Origin: CAXSEF01 sp964236695
GTDB taxonomy: Bacteria > Pseudomonadota > Alphaproteobacteria > Acetobacterales > Acetobacteraceae
NCBI GenBank assembly: GCA_964236695.1
Contig: CAXSFU010000002.1
Location: 1-64,000, forward strand
Reading direction: 5' to 3'
Length of the DNA: 64,000 nucleotides
In this document: positions 56,102 through 64,000 of the stretch, one piece after another
How positions within the stretch are numbered: position 1 is the first letter of the stretch
Layout of the letters: every line of letters begins with the position of its first letter
Position numbers and translations under genes: made by a program
The notes under the pieces: generated by a model
Seen by the model: the letters and a program-made list of their open reading frames with translations, nothing else
What the model was told of the DNA's origin: nothing
Database searches by the model: none

Positions 56102-57004
56102 TTGGTCGACGATGGCCTGACCGCCCTGGTTCTGGGGTCGGCAGCCGGCGGCGGGTTCCCGCAGTGGAACTGTGCCTGCCGGCTGTGCGCACTGTCACGC
56201 TCCGGCGATCCGCGTGCCTTGGCGCGCACGCAGGCGAGCGTGGCGTTTTCCGCAGATGGCGCACACTGGCTGGTGGTCGGCGCGTCGCCGGACATGCGGC
56301 AGCAGATTCTGCAGACGCCGGCGCTGCAGCCCACCGGGCCGAGGCATTCCCCGATCGCGGCGGTGGTGCTGGTCAGTGCGGACGTCGACGGCATCGCTGG
56401 GCTGCTCAACCTGCGCGAGCGGCAGGCGTTCCGGCTGTATGCGCCGCAGGCGATCCTCGACATCCTTGCCGACAACCGGGTGTTCGACGTGATGTCGTCC
56501 GTGGTGACCCGCGTCGCGGTGGAGCCCGGGCAGGCGGTGGCGGTCGGGCATGGCCTGACGCTGACGCTGCTGCGGATGCCGGGCAAGACGCCGCTGTATC
56601 ACGAGGCGGCGGGTGCGACGCAGCCGGAGGCGGCGGACACCTACGCTGCGCTGGTCGAGGCGGGCGGGCGGCGGGCGATCCTGGCGCCGGCGTGCGCAGA
56701 GGTGACGCCTGCGGTGCGCGCGCGGCTGGCGGAGGCGGAGCTGGTGTTCTTCGACGGCACGCTGTTCCGCGACGACGAGATGATCGAGGCCGGCGTGGGT
56801 GCCAAGACCGCGCGGCGCATGGGGCACGTGCCGATCGACGGGCCGGACGGCTCGATGGCGCTGCTGTCGGACCTGCCGGGGCAGCGCGTCTACCTGCACA
56901 TCAACAACACCAACCCGATCCTGCTGGACGGCTCGGAGGAGCATCGCGCCGTGGTCGCGGCCGGCTTCTCCGTCGCCCGTGACGGGATGGAGATACGGCT
57001 GTGA
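56102..57004 (+). CDS. pqqB: PQQ biosynthesis protein PqqB
   Basis: A 300-residue metallo-beta-lactamase-fold protein, proposed as a hydroxylase/oxygenase acting on the PQQ intermediate. The N-terminus LTALVLGSAAGGGFPQWNCACRLC is typical, with the Cys cluster. HSPIAAVVLVSADVDGIAGLL, the FFDGTLFRDDEM region and the end LHINNTNPILL are family features. No ATG or GTG fits; TTG 56102 (after CAGGG) is chosen, with CTG 56117 as alternative. The spacer to pqqA is 34 bp. Its stop overlaps the pqqCD GTG start. Confidence 0.93.
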   Translation: MVDDGLTALVLGSAAGGGFPQWNCACRLCALSRSGDPRALARTQASVAFSADGAHWLVVGASPDMRQQILQTPALQPTGPRHSPIAAVVLVSADVDGIAGLLNLRERQAFRLYAPQAILDILADNRVFDVMSSVVTRVAVEPGQAVAVGHGLTLTLLRMPGKTPLYHEAAGATQPEAADTYAALVEAGGRRAILAPACAEVTPAVRARLAEAELVFFDGTLFRDDEMIEAGVGAKTARRMGHVPIDGPDGSMALLSDLPGQRVYLHINNTNPILLDGSEEHRAVVAAGFSVARDGMEIRL

Positions 57005-58218
57005 TCCATGCGCATCCCGGCGGTCCCGTTTCCCGTGCGCCGGAGGGCATGGGCGGTTCGCCCGGGCTCGACGGGGCGATGTCGCCGGACGCGCTGGAGG
57101 CGGCGCTGCGCGACATCGGGGCGCGTCGCTACCACAACCTGCACCCGTTCCACCGTCTGCTGCATTCCGGTCAGTGCACGCGCGCGCAGGTGCAGGCCTG
57201 GGCGCTGAACCGCTATCTCTATCAGGCGGCGATCCCGCTGAAGGATGCCTCGCTGATCGGGCGCTGCGACGACCCGGCGCTGAGGCGCGAGTGGCGGCGC
57301 AGGCTGGAGGACCACGACGGGTTCGACGGCACCGACAGCGTGGACGGCGGCGTGGCGCGCTGGCTGGCGCTGACCGACGGCCTGGGGATCGACCGAGACA
57401 CCGTGGTGTCCGGGCGCGAGGCTCTTCCGGCTACGCGGTTCGCGGTGGAGGCATACATCCGTTTCGTGCGCGAGCGGCCGCTGCTGGAAGCGGTGGCGTC
57501 GTCGCTGACCGAGCTGTTCTCGCCGCAGATCATCGGCGAGCGGGTGTCGGGGATGCTGGCGCACTACGGGTACGTGACGCCGGCGACGCTCGCGTATTTC
57601 TCCAAGCGGCCGCCGCAGGCGGCGCGGGATTCGGACTTCGCCCTCGCCTACGTGCGCGAGCATGCGACCACGGCGGCGGCGCAGCATGCGTGCCTGGCGG
57701 CGCTGACGTTCAAGTGCGACGTGCTGTGGTCGATGCTGGACGCGCTGTATTTCGCGTATGTGGCGCCGGGGTTCGTGCCGCCTGGGGCGTATCGTCCGGC
57801 GGGTCCTGCCGACGTGGGTGAGGCGGGTGGCGGGGACGACGGCGCGGGCGCGGCGATGCATGCCACGGTGCCGGACGACCTGCCGCCGGCGGCGACGCGC
57901 GTGGCCGAGGCTCCGCCAGCGGCCGAGGCGGCGGCGCGGCCCGGGGCGTCGATCGATCCGCAGTCTCGGCCGCGGCTGGCGCCGGGGGTCAGGCTGCACG
58001 AGGATCCGAAGCGCGGCTGGGTGCTGCTGTGCCCGGAGCGGGTGATCGAGACGCAGGGACCGACCAGCGAGATCCTGCGCCGCTGCGACGGGCAGCGCAC
58101 CCTGGCACGCATCATCGACGAGCTGGCGGAGGCGTTCGCGGCCGAGCGCGCGGTGATCGCGGGTGACGTCGCGGCGCTGCTGCAGGAGCTTGCCACCAAG
58201 AAGCTGGTGATGCTGTGA
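57001..58218 (+). CDS. pqqCD: PqqC-PqqD fusion: PQQ synthase fused to PqqA-binding chaperone
   Basis: A 405-residue fusion. Residues about 27-260 are PqqC (RRYHNLHPFHRLLHSGQCTRAQVQ, NRYLYQAAIPLKDASL, ARWLALTDGLGID, ERVSGMLAHYGYV), the cofactorless oxidase of the last step. A linker rich in Ala, Pro and Gly (about 265-320) leads to PqqD (residues about 322-405: RLAPGVRLHEDPKRGWVLLCPERV, EILRRCDGQRTLARI), which presents PqqA to PqqE. GTG 57001 overlaps the pqqB stop, and its own stop overlaps pqqE. Similar fusions are known in Methylobacterium. Confidence 0.95.
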   Translation: MIHAHPGGPVSRAPEGMGGSPGLDGAMSPDALEAALRDIGARRYHNLHPFHRLLHSGQCTRAQVQAWALNRYLYQAAIPLKDASLIGRCDDPALRREWRRRLEDHDGFDGTDSVDGGVARWLALTDGLGIDRDTVVSGREALPATRFAVEAYIRFVRERPLLEAVASSLTELFSPQIIGERVSGMLAHYGYVTPATLAYFSKRPPQAARDSDFALAYVREHATTAAAQHACLAALTFKCDVLWSMLDALYFAYVAPGFVPPGAYRPAGPADVGEAGGGDDGAGAAMHATVPDDLPPAATRVAEAPPAAEAAARPGASIDPQSRPRLAPGVRLHEDPKRGWVLLCPERVIETQGPTSEILRRCDGQRTLARIIDELAEAFAAERAVIAGDVAALLQELATKKLVML

Positions 58219-59459
58219 GCGGCGTGTTCGCGATCCCGGACGCCGACGGGATGCCGGAGGCGGGCGGGACGCCGCAGGGCGGGATGCCGCATGCTCCGGG
58301 GCTGGCCGAGCCGGGCCTGGTGGATGCGGGCCTGGCGGAGGCGGAGCGGGGCGGGCGGCGTGGCCATGCGCTGCTGGTGCCGATCGGGCTGCTGGCCGAG
58401 GTGACGCATCGCTGCCCGCTGGCATGCCCCTACTGCTCCAACCCGACGGAGCTGGAAGGCCGGGCGGGGGAGCTGGAGACCGAGGACTGGGCCAGGGTGT
58501 TCCGGCAGGCGGCGGCGCTGGGCATCCTGCAGCTTCACCTGTCGGGCGGCGAGCCGATGTCGCGGCGCGACATCGTCGAGATCGTGGCGGCGGCGCGCGA
58601 CGCGGGGCTGTACTCGAACCTGATCACCTCGGGGATCGGCCTGGACGCGGGGCGGCTGGAGAGGCTGCAGGCGGCGGGGCTGGACCACGTGCAGGTGTCG
58701 ATCCAGGACACGCTGCGCGACAGCGCGGACTACATCGGCGGCTACCGCGGCGGCTTCGACCGCAAGATCGTGCTGGCGCGCGACGTGGTGGCGCGCGGCA
58801 TGGCGCTGACCATCAACGCCGTGATCCACCGCGCCAACATTGCCCGCGTCGAGGACATGGTGGCGCTGGCCGTGGAGATGGGCGCGGGCCGGATCGAGGT
58901 GGCGCACGCGCAGTACTACGGCTGGGCGCTGCGCAACCGGGCCGCGCTGATGCCGACGCGCGAGCAGGCGATCGCGGCGGTGGCGTCCCTGGAGCGGCTG
59001 CGGGCGCAGTACGAGGGGCGGATCGTGATCGACGCGGTGCTTCCCGACTACTACGCGCGCCGGCCGAAGCCTTGCGTGGGCGGTTGGGGGCGGCGCTCGC
59101 TCAACATCACGCCGTCGGGGCGGGCGCTGCCGTGCCATGCGGCGGAAACGATCCCGGGGCTGGAGTTCTGGACCGTGCGCGAGCATTCGCTCGGCGAGAT
59201 CTGGGCGGATTCGCCGGCGTTCAACGCGTTTCGCGGGGAGTCCTGGATGCAGGAGCCCTGCCGCTCGTGCGCGCGGCGCGAGATCGACTTCGGTGGTTGC
59301 CGCTGCCAGGCGATGGCGGTGCTTGGCGACCCGGCGGCGACCGACCCGGCATGCGAGCTGTCGCCGCACCACGCCGCGCTGGTCGAGACGGCGGAGCAGG
59401 CCGGGGTGGGCGAGATCGAATATGCGTATCGCGGGCGGGTGCCGGTTCCTGCAGCCTGA
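58215..59459 (+). CDS. pqqE: PqqE radical SAM enzyme (PqqA crosslinking)
   Basis: A 414-residue radical SAM/SPASM enzyme that joins Glu and Tyr of PqqA by a carbon-carbon bond. The SAM cluster motif CPLACPYC uses Cys67, Cys71 and Cys74. Auxiliary cluster Cys residues occur in PKPCVGGWGRRSLNITPSGR, LPCHAAE and CRSCARREIDFGGCRCQA. GTG 58215 gives GTGA coupling to pqqCD. The first 50 residues are a Gly/Ala/Pro-rich extension not seen in typical PqqE, so a later start is possible, though none with a clear ribosome site was found. Confidence 0.95.
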   Translation: MSGVFAIPDADGMPEAGGTPQGGMPHAPGLAEPGLVDAGLAEAERGGRRGHALLVPIGLLAEVTHRCPLACPYCSNPTELEGRAGELETEDWARVFRQAAALGILQLHLSGGEPMSRRDIVEIVAAARDAGLYSNLITSGIGLDAGRLERLQAAGLDHVQVSIQDTLRDSADYIGGYRGGFDRKIVLARDVVARGMALTINAVIHRANIARVEDMVALAVEMGAGRIEVAHAQYYGWALRNRAALMPTREQAIAAVASLERLRAQYEGRIVIDAVLPDYYARRPKPCVGGWGRRSLNITPSGRALPCHAAETIPGLEFWTVREHSLGEIWADSPAFNAFRGESWMQEPCRSCARREIDFGGCRCQAMAVLGDPAATDPACELSPHHAALVETAEQAGVGEIEYAYRGRVPVPAA

Positions 59460-59979
59460 GTCGGTCGGCGGCCGGCAGACTCCGCGGGGCGTCACGGGTG
59501 GGCAGGGCCGGGAACGTCGCCCGGATCGCCCATGGTGCAGCGCACAATAGATTTGCTGCACCGCACTAAAAACCGACCCGCGGCTTTCCAGACTATCCAG
59601 TGCCAAGCGGAACAGCGGCATTTGTGAGGAAAACGACCCGGGATGGCGCGGCGGTGCCGGGCATGGGCGGTATTCCTTGCTTGAGAGGATGGAATTCTCT
59701 GTTTCGGGCGGAAAACTTCCCGACGAAGGCTATTGCGCGCCGGAGTTCCGCATGACTAGGTTCCCGCACACTTCCGGTTTCAGGGTGTTTCGCAGGGGAG
59801 GGCGGAGCACCTCGCAGGCGGCCGGTGGTCCACGGTGGCTCTGCCACGTGGACCGCACGGTCGCCGTGACACGCCGTTGCACGGCACGGGCTCCAGACGG
59901 TGCAAAGCCGCGGGGCAGCAGGCCAGGTGACCAGGGCTGATCGGAAGTCCGCGTAAGGGATCAAACAGGGAGGATATCC
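59460..59979 (+). promoter_or_regulatory. Long structured leader/promoter region of xoxF
   Basis: A 520-bp non-coding region before xoxF. The first part (59540-59700) is lower in GC. Further down there is a stem GGTCCACGGTGGC/GCCACGTGGACC with one bulged base (59827-59854, loop TCT), then TTGCAC/GTGCAA (59877-59905). The xoxF ribosome site GGGAGG is at about 59968. The size and paired stems fit a transcribed leader; no known riboswitch consensus was recognised. Confidence 0.5.
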
Positions 59980-61809
59980 ATGCGTTCCGCTTCGAGGATT
60001 GGCTTCACGGCAGCGCTGATGCTGTCGACTGGGCTGGGGGCCGGCGTTGCTTCCGCAGCCCAGACCGCCGACCAGAGCCTGGTGAAGATGGAGCAGAACC
60101 CGGCCGACTGGGTGATGCCGACGGGCGACTACGCCAACACGCGCTACTCGCAGCTCAAGCAGATCAACAGCGACAACGTCGGCAAGATGCAGGCCGCCTG
60201 GTCGTTCTCGACCGGCGTGCTGCGCGGCCACGAGGGCGCGCCGCTCGTGATCGGCGACGTCATGTACCTGAACGCGCCGTTCCCCAACACGGTGTACGCG
60301 CTCGACCTGAACCACGACGGCAAGATCCTGTGGAAGTACGAGCCGACGCAGGACCCGAACGTCATCCCCGTGATGTGCTGCGACACGGTGAATCGCGGCG
60401 TCGCCTACGGTGACGGCAAGATCTTCCTGCACCAGGCCGACACCTCGCTGGTCGCGCTCGACGCGAAGACCGGCAAGGTGCTGTGGTCGACCAAGACGGG
60501 CGACCCCTCGAAGGGTGCCACCGGCACCGAGGCGCCGATGGTCGTGAAGGACAAGGTGTACGTCGGCATCTCCGGCGGCGAGTTCGGCGTGCGCGGCTGG
60601 ATCGCGGCGTACAACACGTCGGACGGCAAGGAGGCCTGGAAGGCCTACTCCGTCGGCCCGGACGACGAGATGAAGATCGATCCGGAGAAGACCACGCTGT
60701 TCGGCAAGCCGGTCGGCAAGGACTCTTCGCTCAAGACGTGGCAGGGCGACCAGTGGAAGATCGGCGGCGGCGCGACCTGGGGCTGGTACTCGTATGACCC
60801 GAAGCTGAACCTCATCTACTACGGGTCGGGCAATCCCTCGACCTGGAACCCGGGCCAGCGCCCCGGCGACAACAAGTGGTCGATGACCATCTTCGCGCGT
60901 GACGCCGACACCGGTGTCGCGAAGTGGGTCTACCAGATGACCCCGCACGACCAGTGGGACTACGACGGCATCAACGAGATGGTGCTGACCGACATGAAGC
61001 TGGACGGCAAGGAGCGACACCTGCTGCAGCATTTCGACCGCAACGGCTTCGCCTACCAGCTCGACCGCGAGACGGGCGAGCTGATCTCCGCCGAGAAGTT
61101 CGATCCGGCGGTGAACTGGGCCTCCAAGGTCGAGATGGACAAGACCAGCCCGAACTACGGCCGTCCGCTCGTGGTCGAGAAGTACTCGACCGAGGCGACC
61201 GGCATGGACAACAACACGAAGGGCGTCTGCCCTGCGGCGCTGGGGTCCAAGGACGAGCAGCCGTCGGCGTACTCGCCGGCGACCGAGATGTTCTACGTGC
61301 CGACCAACCACGTGTGCATGGACTACGAGCCGTTCCGCGTCGCCTACACGGCGGGGCAGCCCTACGTGGGCGCCACCCTGTCGATGTATCCGCCGCCCGG
61401 CGAGAGCAACATGGGCAACTTCATCGCGTGGGACCCCAAGGCCCACAAGATCGCCTGGTCGGACAAGGAGCAGTTCTCGGTGTGGTCGGGCGCGCTTGCG
61501 ACCGCCGGCAACGTGGTGTTCTACGGCACGCTTGAGGGCTACCTGAAGGGCGTCGATGCCAAGACCGGCAAGGAGCTCTACAAGTTCAAGACCCCGTCGG
61601 GCATCATCGGCAACGTGATGACCTACGAGCATGCCGGACAGCAGTACGTCGCCGTGATGTCGGGCGTCGGCGGCTGGGCCGGGATCGGCCTCGCGGCGGG
61701 CCTGACCGACCCGAACGCCGGCCTCGGCGCCGTGGGCGGCTACGCCTCGCTGAACAGCTACACCGCGCTCGGCGGCCAGCTGACCGTGTTCGCCATTCCC
61801 AAGAGCTGA
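59980..61809 (+). CDS. xoxF: XoxF-type lanthanide- and PQQ-dependent methanol dehydrogenase
   Basis: A 609-residue periplasmic quinoprotein oxidising methanol. The signal peptide is residues 1-27 (cleavage after ASA). Eight W-shaped blades are expected. Key residues: the adjacent Cys pair C133-C134 (VMCCDT), metal ligands E201 (GGEFG) and N285 (GSGNPS), catalytic Asp327 and the extra Asp329 in HDQWDYDG. This DxD pattern distinguishes lanthanide XoxF from calcium MxaF, which has Ala at the second place. No mxaI is present. Electrons pass to XoxG. A hairpin terminator follows the stop, so xoxF mRNA may exceed that of xoxGJ. Confidence 0.97.
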   Translation: MRSASRIGFTAALMLSTGLGAGVASAAQTADQSLVKMEQNPADWVMPTGDYANTRYSQLKQINSDNVGKMQAAWSFSTGVLRGHEGAPLVIGDVMYLNAPFPNTVYALDLNHDGKILWKYEPTQDPNVIPVMCCDTVNRGVAYGDGKIFLHQADTSLVALDAKTGKVLWSTKTGDPSKGATGTEAPMVVKDKVYVGISGGEFGVRGWIAAYNTSDGKEAWKAYSVGPDDEMKIDPEKTTLFGKPVGKDSSLKTWQGDQWKIGGGATWGWYSYDPKLNLIYYGSGNPSTWNPGQRPGDNKWSMTIFARDADTGVAKWVYQMTPHDQWDYDGINEMVLTDMKLDGKERHLLQHFDRNGFAYQLDRETGELISAEKFDPAVNWASKVEMDKTSPNYGRPLVVEKYSTEATGMDNNTKGVCPAALGSKDEQPSAYSPATEMFYVPTNHVCMDYEPFRVAYTAGQPYVGATLSMYPPPGESNMGNFIAWDPKAHKIAWSDKEQFSVWSGALATAGNVVFYGTLEGYLKGVDAKTGKELYKFKTPSGIIGNVMTYEHAGQQYVAVMSGVGGWAGIGLAAGLTDPNAGLGAVGGYASLNSYTALGGQLTVFAIPKS

Positions 61810-61827
61810 ACACTTCCGTCTGACTGG

Positions 61828-61870
61828 GGCCGGCATCCGGGAGACCGGGTGCCGGCCCTTCTCTTTGTTT
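61828..61870 (+). terminator. Terminator or attenuator between xoxF and xoxG
   Basis: Hairpin GGCCGGCATCC/GGGTGCCGGCC (about 11 bp with a G-T pair) at 61828-61857 followed by a T-rich tract CTTCTCTTTGTTT. It fits a rho-independent terminator lying within the 96-bp xoxF-xoxG spacer. Confidence 0.75.
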
Positions 61871-61905
61871 GGCGCGATTCCTCTTACGGCTAAGGAACGA
61901 TCGAC

Positions 61906-62421
61906 GTGACACTCATCTCCCGCGTGGCGCTGCTGGCCGGCCTGGCCGTGACGTTCGGCAGCGGCATCGCCCGCGCCGACCCGCCCGGCAATCCGACCGC
62001 GGTGAAACAGCAGGACGGGATGTGGGTCGACAAGGACGGCAACCCGACCTACAAGATCGACGGGAAGAACGTCGATTACTACACGTTTGCCGGGTATATC
62101 CGGTATTCGGCGAACTGCCTGCAGTGCCATGGTCCCGACGCGCTCGGCTCGACCTATGCGCCGAATCTGGCGGATGCGCTCAAGACCATCGGCTACGACG
62201 AGTTCTACGGCATCGTGTCCGGCGGCAAGCAGAACGTGTCGGCCTCGCAGAACCTGGTGATGCCGGCGCTTGGCGAGAACAAGAACGTCATGTGCTACAT
62301 CAACGCGATCTACGTGTACCTGCGTGCGCGTTCGACCGATGCGATGGGCCGCGGCCGTCCCGAGGATCATGCCGCGAAGCCGGCGGCGTTCACGACCGCC
62401 GAGAACTCGTGCATGGGCTGA
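61906..62421 (+). CDS. xoxG: XoxG cytochrome c (electron acceptor of XoxF)
   Basis: A 171-residue c-type cytochrome with a Sec signal (SRVALLAGLAVTFGSGIARA). The heme motif CLQCH is at residues 71-75; a Met ligand candidate is Met119 in NLVMPALGEN. The layout with NVDYYTFAGYIRYSANCLQCHGPDALGSTYAPNL is that of cytochrome cL-like XoxG/MxaG. It takes electrons from reduced PQQ in XoxF. GTG 61906 is the start. It is followed 7 bp later by xoxJ. Confidence 0.94.
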   Translation: MTLISRVALLAGLAVTFGSGIARADPPGNPTAVKQQDGMWVDKDGNPTYKIDGKNVDYYTFAGYIRYSANCLQCHGPDALGSTYAPNLADALKTIGYDEFYGIVSGGKQNVSASQNLVMPALGENKNVMCYINAIYVYLRARSTDAMGRGRPEDHAAKPAAFTTAENSCMG

Positions 62422-62428
62422 GGCCGCG

Positions 62429-63274
62429 ATGTCACGGCTTCTCGCGTTCGCAGTGCCCGCGCTTGGCGCCCTGGCCTGCCTGCTTCCCCTTGCGGCATCA
62501 GCGCAGCAGGCCGGGCTTGGCGCGTCCGTCGAGCTGGTCGACCCCAAGACGTTCAGGGTGTGCGCCGATCCCAGGAACCTGCCGTTCTCCGACGAAAAGG
62601 GCGAGGGGTTCGAGAACAGGATCGCCAGCCTGTTCGCATCCAAGTTGGACCGGCCGGTGGCCTACACCTACTATCCGCAGGTGATCGGCTTCGTGCGCAA
62701 CACGCTGAACGCGTTCAAGTGCGACGTGGTGATCGGCGACGCCCAGGGCGACGACTTGGTGCAGACCACCAACCCCTATTACAGGACCAGCTACGTCCTG
62801 GTGTATCGCAAGGGACAGGGGCTGGACGGGGTCGAGTCGATGGAGGACCCGAGGCTGCAGGGCAGGCACGTCGGCGTGATCGCCGGCACGCCGCCGGCGA
62901 ACCTGCTGGTGCGCAACAACCTGATGGCGCTGGCCAAGCCGTATCCGCTGACGGTGGACACTCGCTACGACGCGCCGTCGAAGACGATGATCGGCGACCT
63001 GGTGGCGGGCACCATCGACGCGGCGCTGGTGTGGGGGCCGATCGGCGGGTACTACGCCAAGCAGGCAGGGGCCGACTTGGTGGTGGTGCCGCTGACGCAC
63101 GAGCAGGGGGTCAGGCTGGACTTCCGCATCGCCATGGGGGTGCGGCACAGCGACCAGGAATGGAAGCGCACGCTGAACAGGATGATCAGCGAGAACCAGG
63201 ACGAGATCAACCACATCCTGGAGGACTACGGCGTGCCGATCGTCGACGAGCAGGGGCATCCGATCACGCCCTGA
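62429..63274 (+). CDS. xoxJ: XoxJ periplasmic binding protein
   Basis: A 281-residue protein from ATG 62429 with a Sec signal (FAVPALGALACLLPLAASAQ). It has the extracellular solute-binding protein family 3 fold: TFRVCADPRNLPFSDEKGEGFENRIA, YYPQVIGFVRNTLNAFKCDVVIG, TTNPYYRTSYVLVYRKGQG and AALVWGPIGGYYAKQ, as in MxaJ/XoxJ proteins. XoxJ is thought to help activate or load XoxF rather than import a nutrient. It is the last gene of the xoxFGJ unit; a family B repeat follows. Confidence 0.94.
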   Translation: MSRLLAFAVPALGALACLLPLAASAQQAGLGASVELVDPKTFRVCADPRNLPFSDEKGEGFENRIASLFASKLDRPVAYTYYPQVIGFVRNTLNAFKCDVVIGDAQGDDLVQTTNPYYRTSYVLVYRKGQGLDGVESMEDPRLQGRHVGVIAGTPPANLLVRNNLMALAKPYPLTVDTRYDAPSKTMIGDLVAGTIDAALVWGPIGGYYAKQAGADLVVVPLTHEQGVRLDFRIAMGVRHSDQEWKRTLNRMISENQDEINHILEDYGVPIVDEQGHPITP

Positions 63275-63292
63275 GGCTCGGGGCGCTTCGGA

Positions 63293-63438
63293 CAGGAAGG
63301 CAAGAGTCTTCTTTTTCTGAAGAAAAAGAAGCAAAAAGACTTTGCACGTTGGGGTTCGGGGCGCAGGTGGCGTGTTAGCCCCAATGTGCAAAAGTTCTTT
63401 GGTTCTTTCTTTCAAGAAAGAACACGCTTTCTTCCTGC
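63293..63438. repeat. Family B repeat after xoxJ (inverted orientation)
   Basis: Copy in the orientation opposite to the one at 30.8 kb: hairpin CTTCTTTTTCTGAAGAAAAAGAAG, then AAAAAGACTTTGCACG, a GC-rich centre flanked by TTGCACGTTGGGG and CCCCAATGTGCAA (one mismatch), and finally hairpin GTTCTTTCTTTCAAGAAAGAAC with end CTTTCTTCCTG. It lies between convergent genes and is a likely bidirectional terminator. Confidence 0.85.
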
Positions 63439-63472
63439 GGTGGCGCGCAGGCGTTGCCGGTGTGGGCGGGCG

Positions 63473-64000
63473 CTACTTGCCGACGGCGGGGAGGGCGGCC
63501 TGGATCGCCTGCGACAGGGCGAACAGGCGCTGCTCGATGATGTTCGGCACGTCGCAGGCGTAGTGCAGCGAGGTGCGGCGGTCCTCGAACACGCGGGTGT
63601 CCCAGCCGATCTCGTTGCCCAGCGTGGCGAGCTTCTGCTCGTCCGGGGATGCGGCGGCCTGCTCGGCGTGCAGGGTGTCGGCCTCGCCGCGGACCTTGTC
63701 GGCGAGCGTCTTCTGGCGGCTGCCGTAGCGGTCGAGGCCGGTGACGACGGAGGTGCGTTCCTCGTCGAGGGTGGCGAACAGGCCGGCGAACAGGTCGAGC
63801 AGGCGGTCCTGCTTCTGCGCGCCTGCGTGATCCGCGAAGCTCGTGATCTCCGCCTTGGCCTGGTCGAGGGGGACGCGGCGCTGGGCGAGGCGGGCGGCGA
63901 GGGCGGCGGCGTCGGGGTCGTCGTGCCAGTGCGCCTGGGCGGCATCGAGCGACGGGCCGGCCCAGAGGGTGGCGAGGGAGAGCTGGGGCACCTTGATCTG
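63473..64000 (-). CDS. Unknown protein, cut by the window edge
   Basis: At least 175 residues of an open frame that runs off the window at 64000; a GTG at 63991 could start it, but the frame is open upstream (reading QIK before it). The visible part is a mostly helical cytoplasmic protein (AAALAARLAQRRVPLDQAKAEI, DRLLDLFAGLFATLDEERTSVVTGLDRYGSRQKTLADKV), with GWDTRVFEDRRTSLHYACDVP near the end. I do not recognise the family. Confidence 0.6.
   Translation of the reverse strand, partial: QIKVPQLSLATLWAGPSLDAAQAHWHDDPDAAALAARLAQRRVPLDQAKAEITSFADHAGAQKQDRLLDLFAGLFATLDEERTSVVTGLDRYGSRQKTLADKVRGEADTLHAEQAAASPDEQKLATLGNEIGWDTRVFEDRRTSLHYACDVPNIIEQRLFALSQAIQAALPAVGK

Noticed and set aside
59677..59940. 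87-codon plus-strand frame in the xoxF leader
   Set aside because: Arg/Gly-rich translation, no ribosome site, overlaps the paired stems; unlikely to be a gene.
59820..59979. Cobalamin or other known riboswitch before xoxF
   Set aside because: The paired stems lack the conserved B12-box-like sequence, and no other known riboswitch consensus was recognised; kept only as an unclassified structured leader.

Overview
The window is very GC-rich (about 70 % or more in most genes) and looks like chromosomal DNA of an alphaproteobacterium, most likely Rhodospirillales/Acetobacteraceae. The evidence is several order-conserved alphaproteobacterial blocks (mutM/ubiE/coaBC/dut; DUF374-waaA-lpxK-lpxL; ribF/ileS/lspA/DUF3035/mutL; rnd/aspS), a MucR regulator, lipid A genes of a Gram-negative outer membrane, and a complete PQQ plus lanthanide methanol dehydrogenase locus. 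No rRNA, tRNA, CRISPR array, transposase or phage gene was recognised.

Layout. 0.2-2.7 kb: secreted beta-propeller protein and a Tat-exported Dyp peroxidase (efeB). 2.85-4.57 kb: a VapBC toxin-antitoxin pair and an AT-rich orphan gene. 4.65-7.85 kb: ATPase and double permease of a NitT/TauT-type ABC importer. 8.0-12.8 kb: dut, coaBC, ubiE diverging from mutM, then a secreted nuclease. 12.9-17.5 kb: soluble PAS chemoreceptor, lipid kinase, LpxH-like phosphoesterase and glycosyltransferase. 17.7-21.8 kb: lipid A/Kdo operon with overlapping GTGA junctions. 22-25 kb: tandemly duplicated GT87-type membrane glycosyltransferases (a third copy lies at 47 kb). 25-34 kb: MFS exporter, xseA, purD, alpha/beta hydrolase, DUF429, mutL. 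34-41.7 kb: DUF3035 lipoprotein, VOC protein, lspA, ileS, GFA protein, ribF, hydratase-like protein. 41.8-51.9 kb: small stress membrane protein, RHH regulator, PHB-depolymerase-like esterase, mucR, rnd, aspS, TonB-like protein. 52-55 kb: a second NitT/TauT importer, complete. 55.3-63.3 kb: small Cys-rich periplasmic protein, pqqA-pqqB-pqqCD-pqqE, then xoxF-xoxG-xoxJ. A partial unknown gene closes the window.

The PQQ/Xox locus is the metabolic core: PqqA-E make PQQ, XoxF uses PQQ plus a lanthanide to oxidise methanol in the periplasm, and XoxG (cytochrome c) and XoxJ (periplasmic binding protein) are its usual partners.

The most unusual feature is non-coding. About nineteen intergenic spacers carry whole, half or decayed copies of a palindromic GC-rich repeat (family A, about 130 bp). 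Its hairpin stems covary between copies, and a third segment beside each stem changes in step with them. Several copies have been taken into genes: they supply stop codons or C-terminal tails (dut, both tandem GT87 genes, the MFS gene, ribF) and, for two genes, the start codon (the alpha/beta hydrolase signal peptide and DUF429). A second, AT-rich family (B, about 145 bp, four copies) sits at gene ends. Other points of note are apparent CTG start codons at two stop/start overlaps, low-GC patches inside ileS, and a structured xoxF leader.
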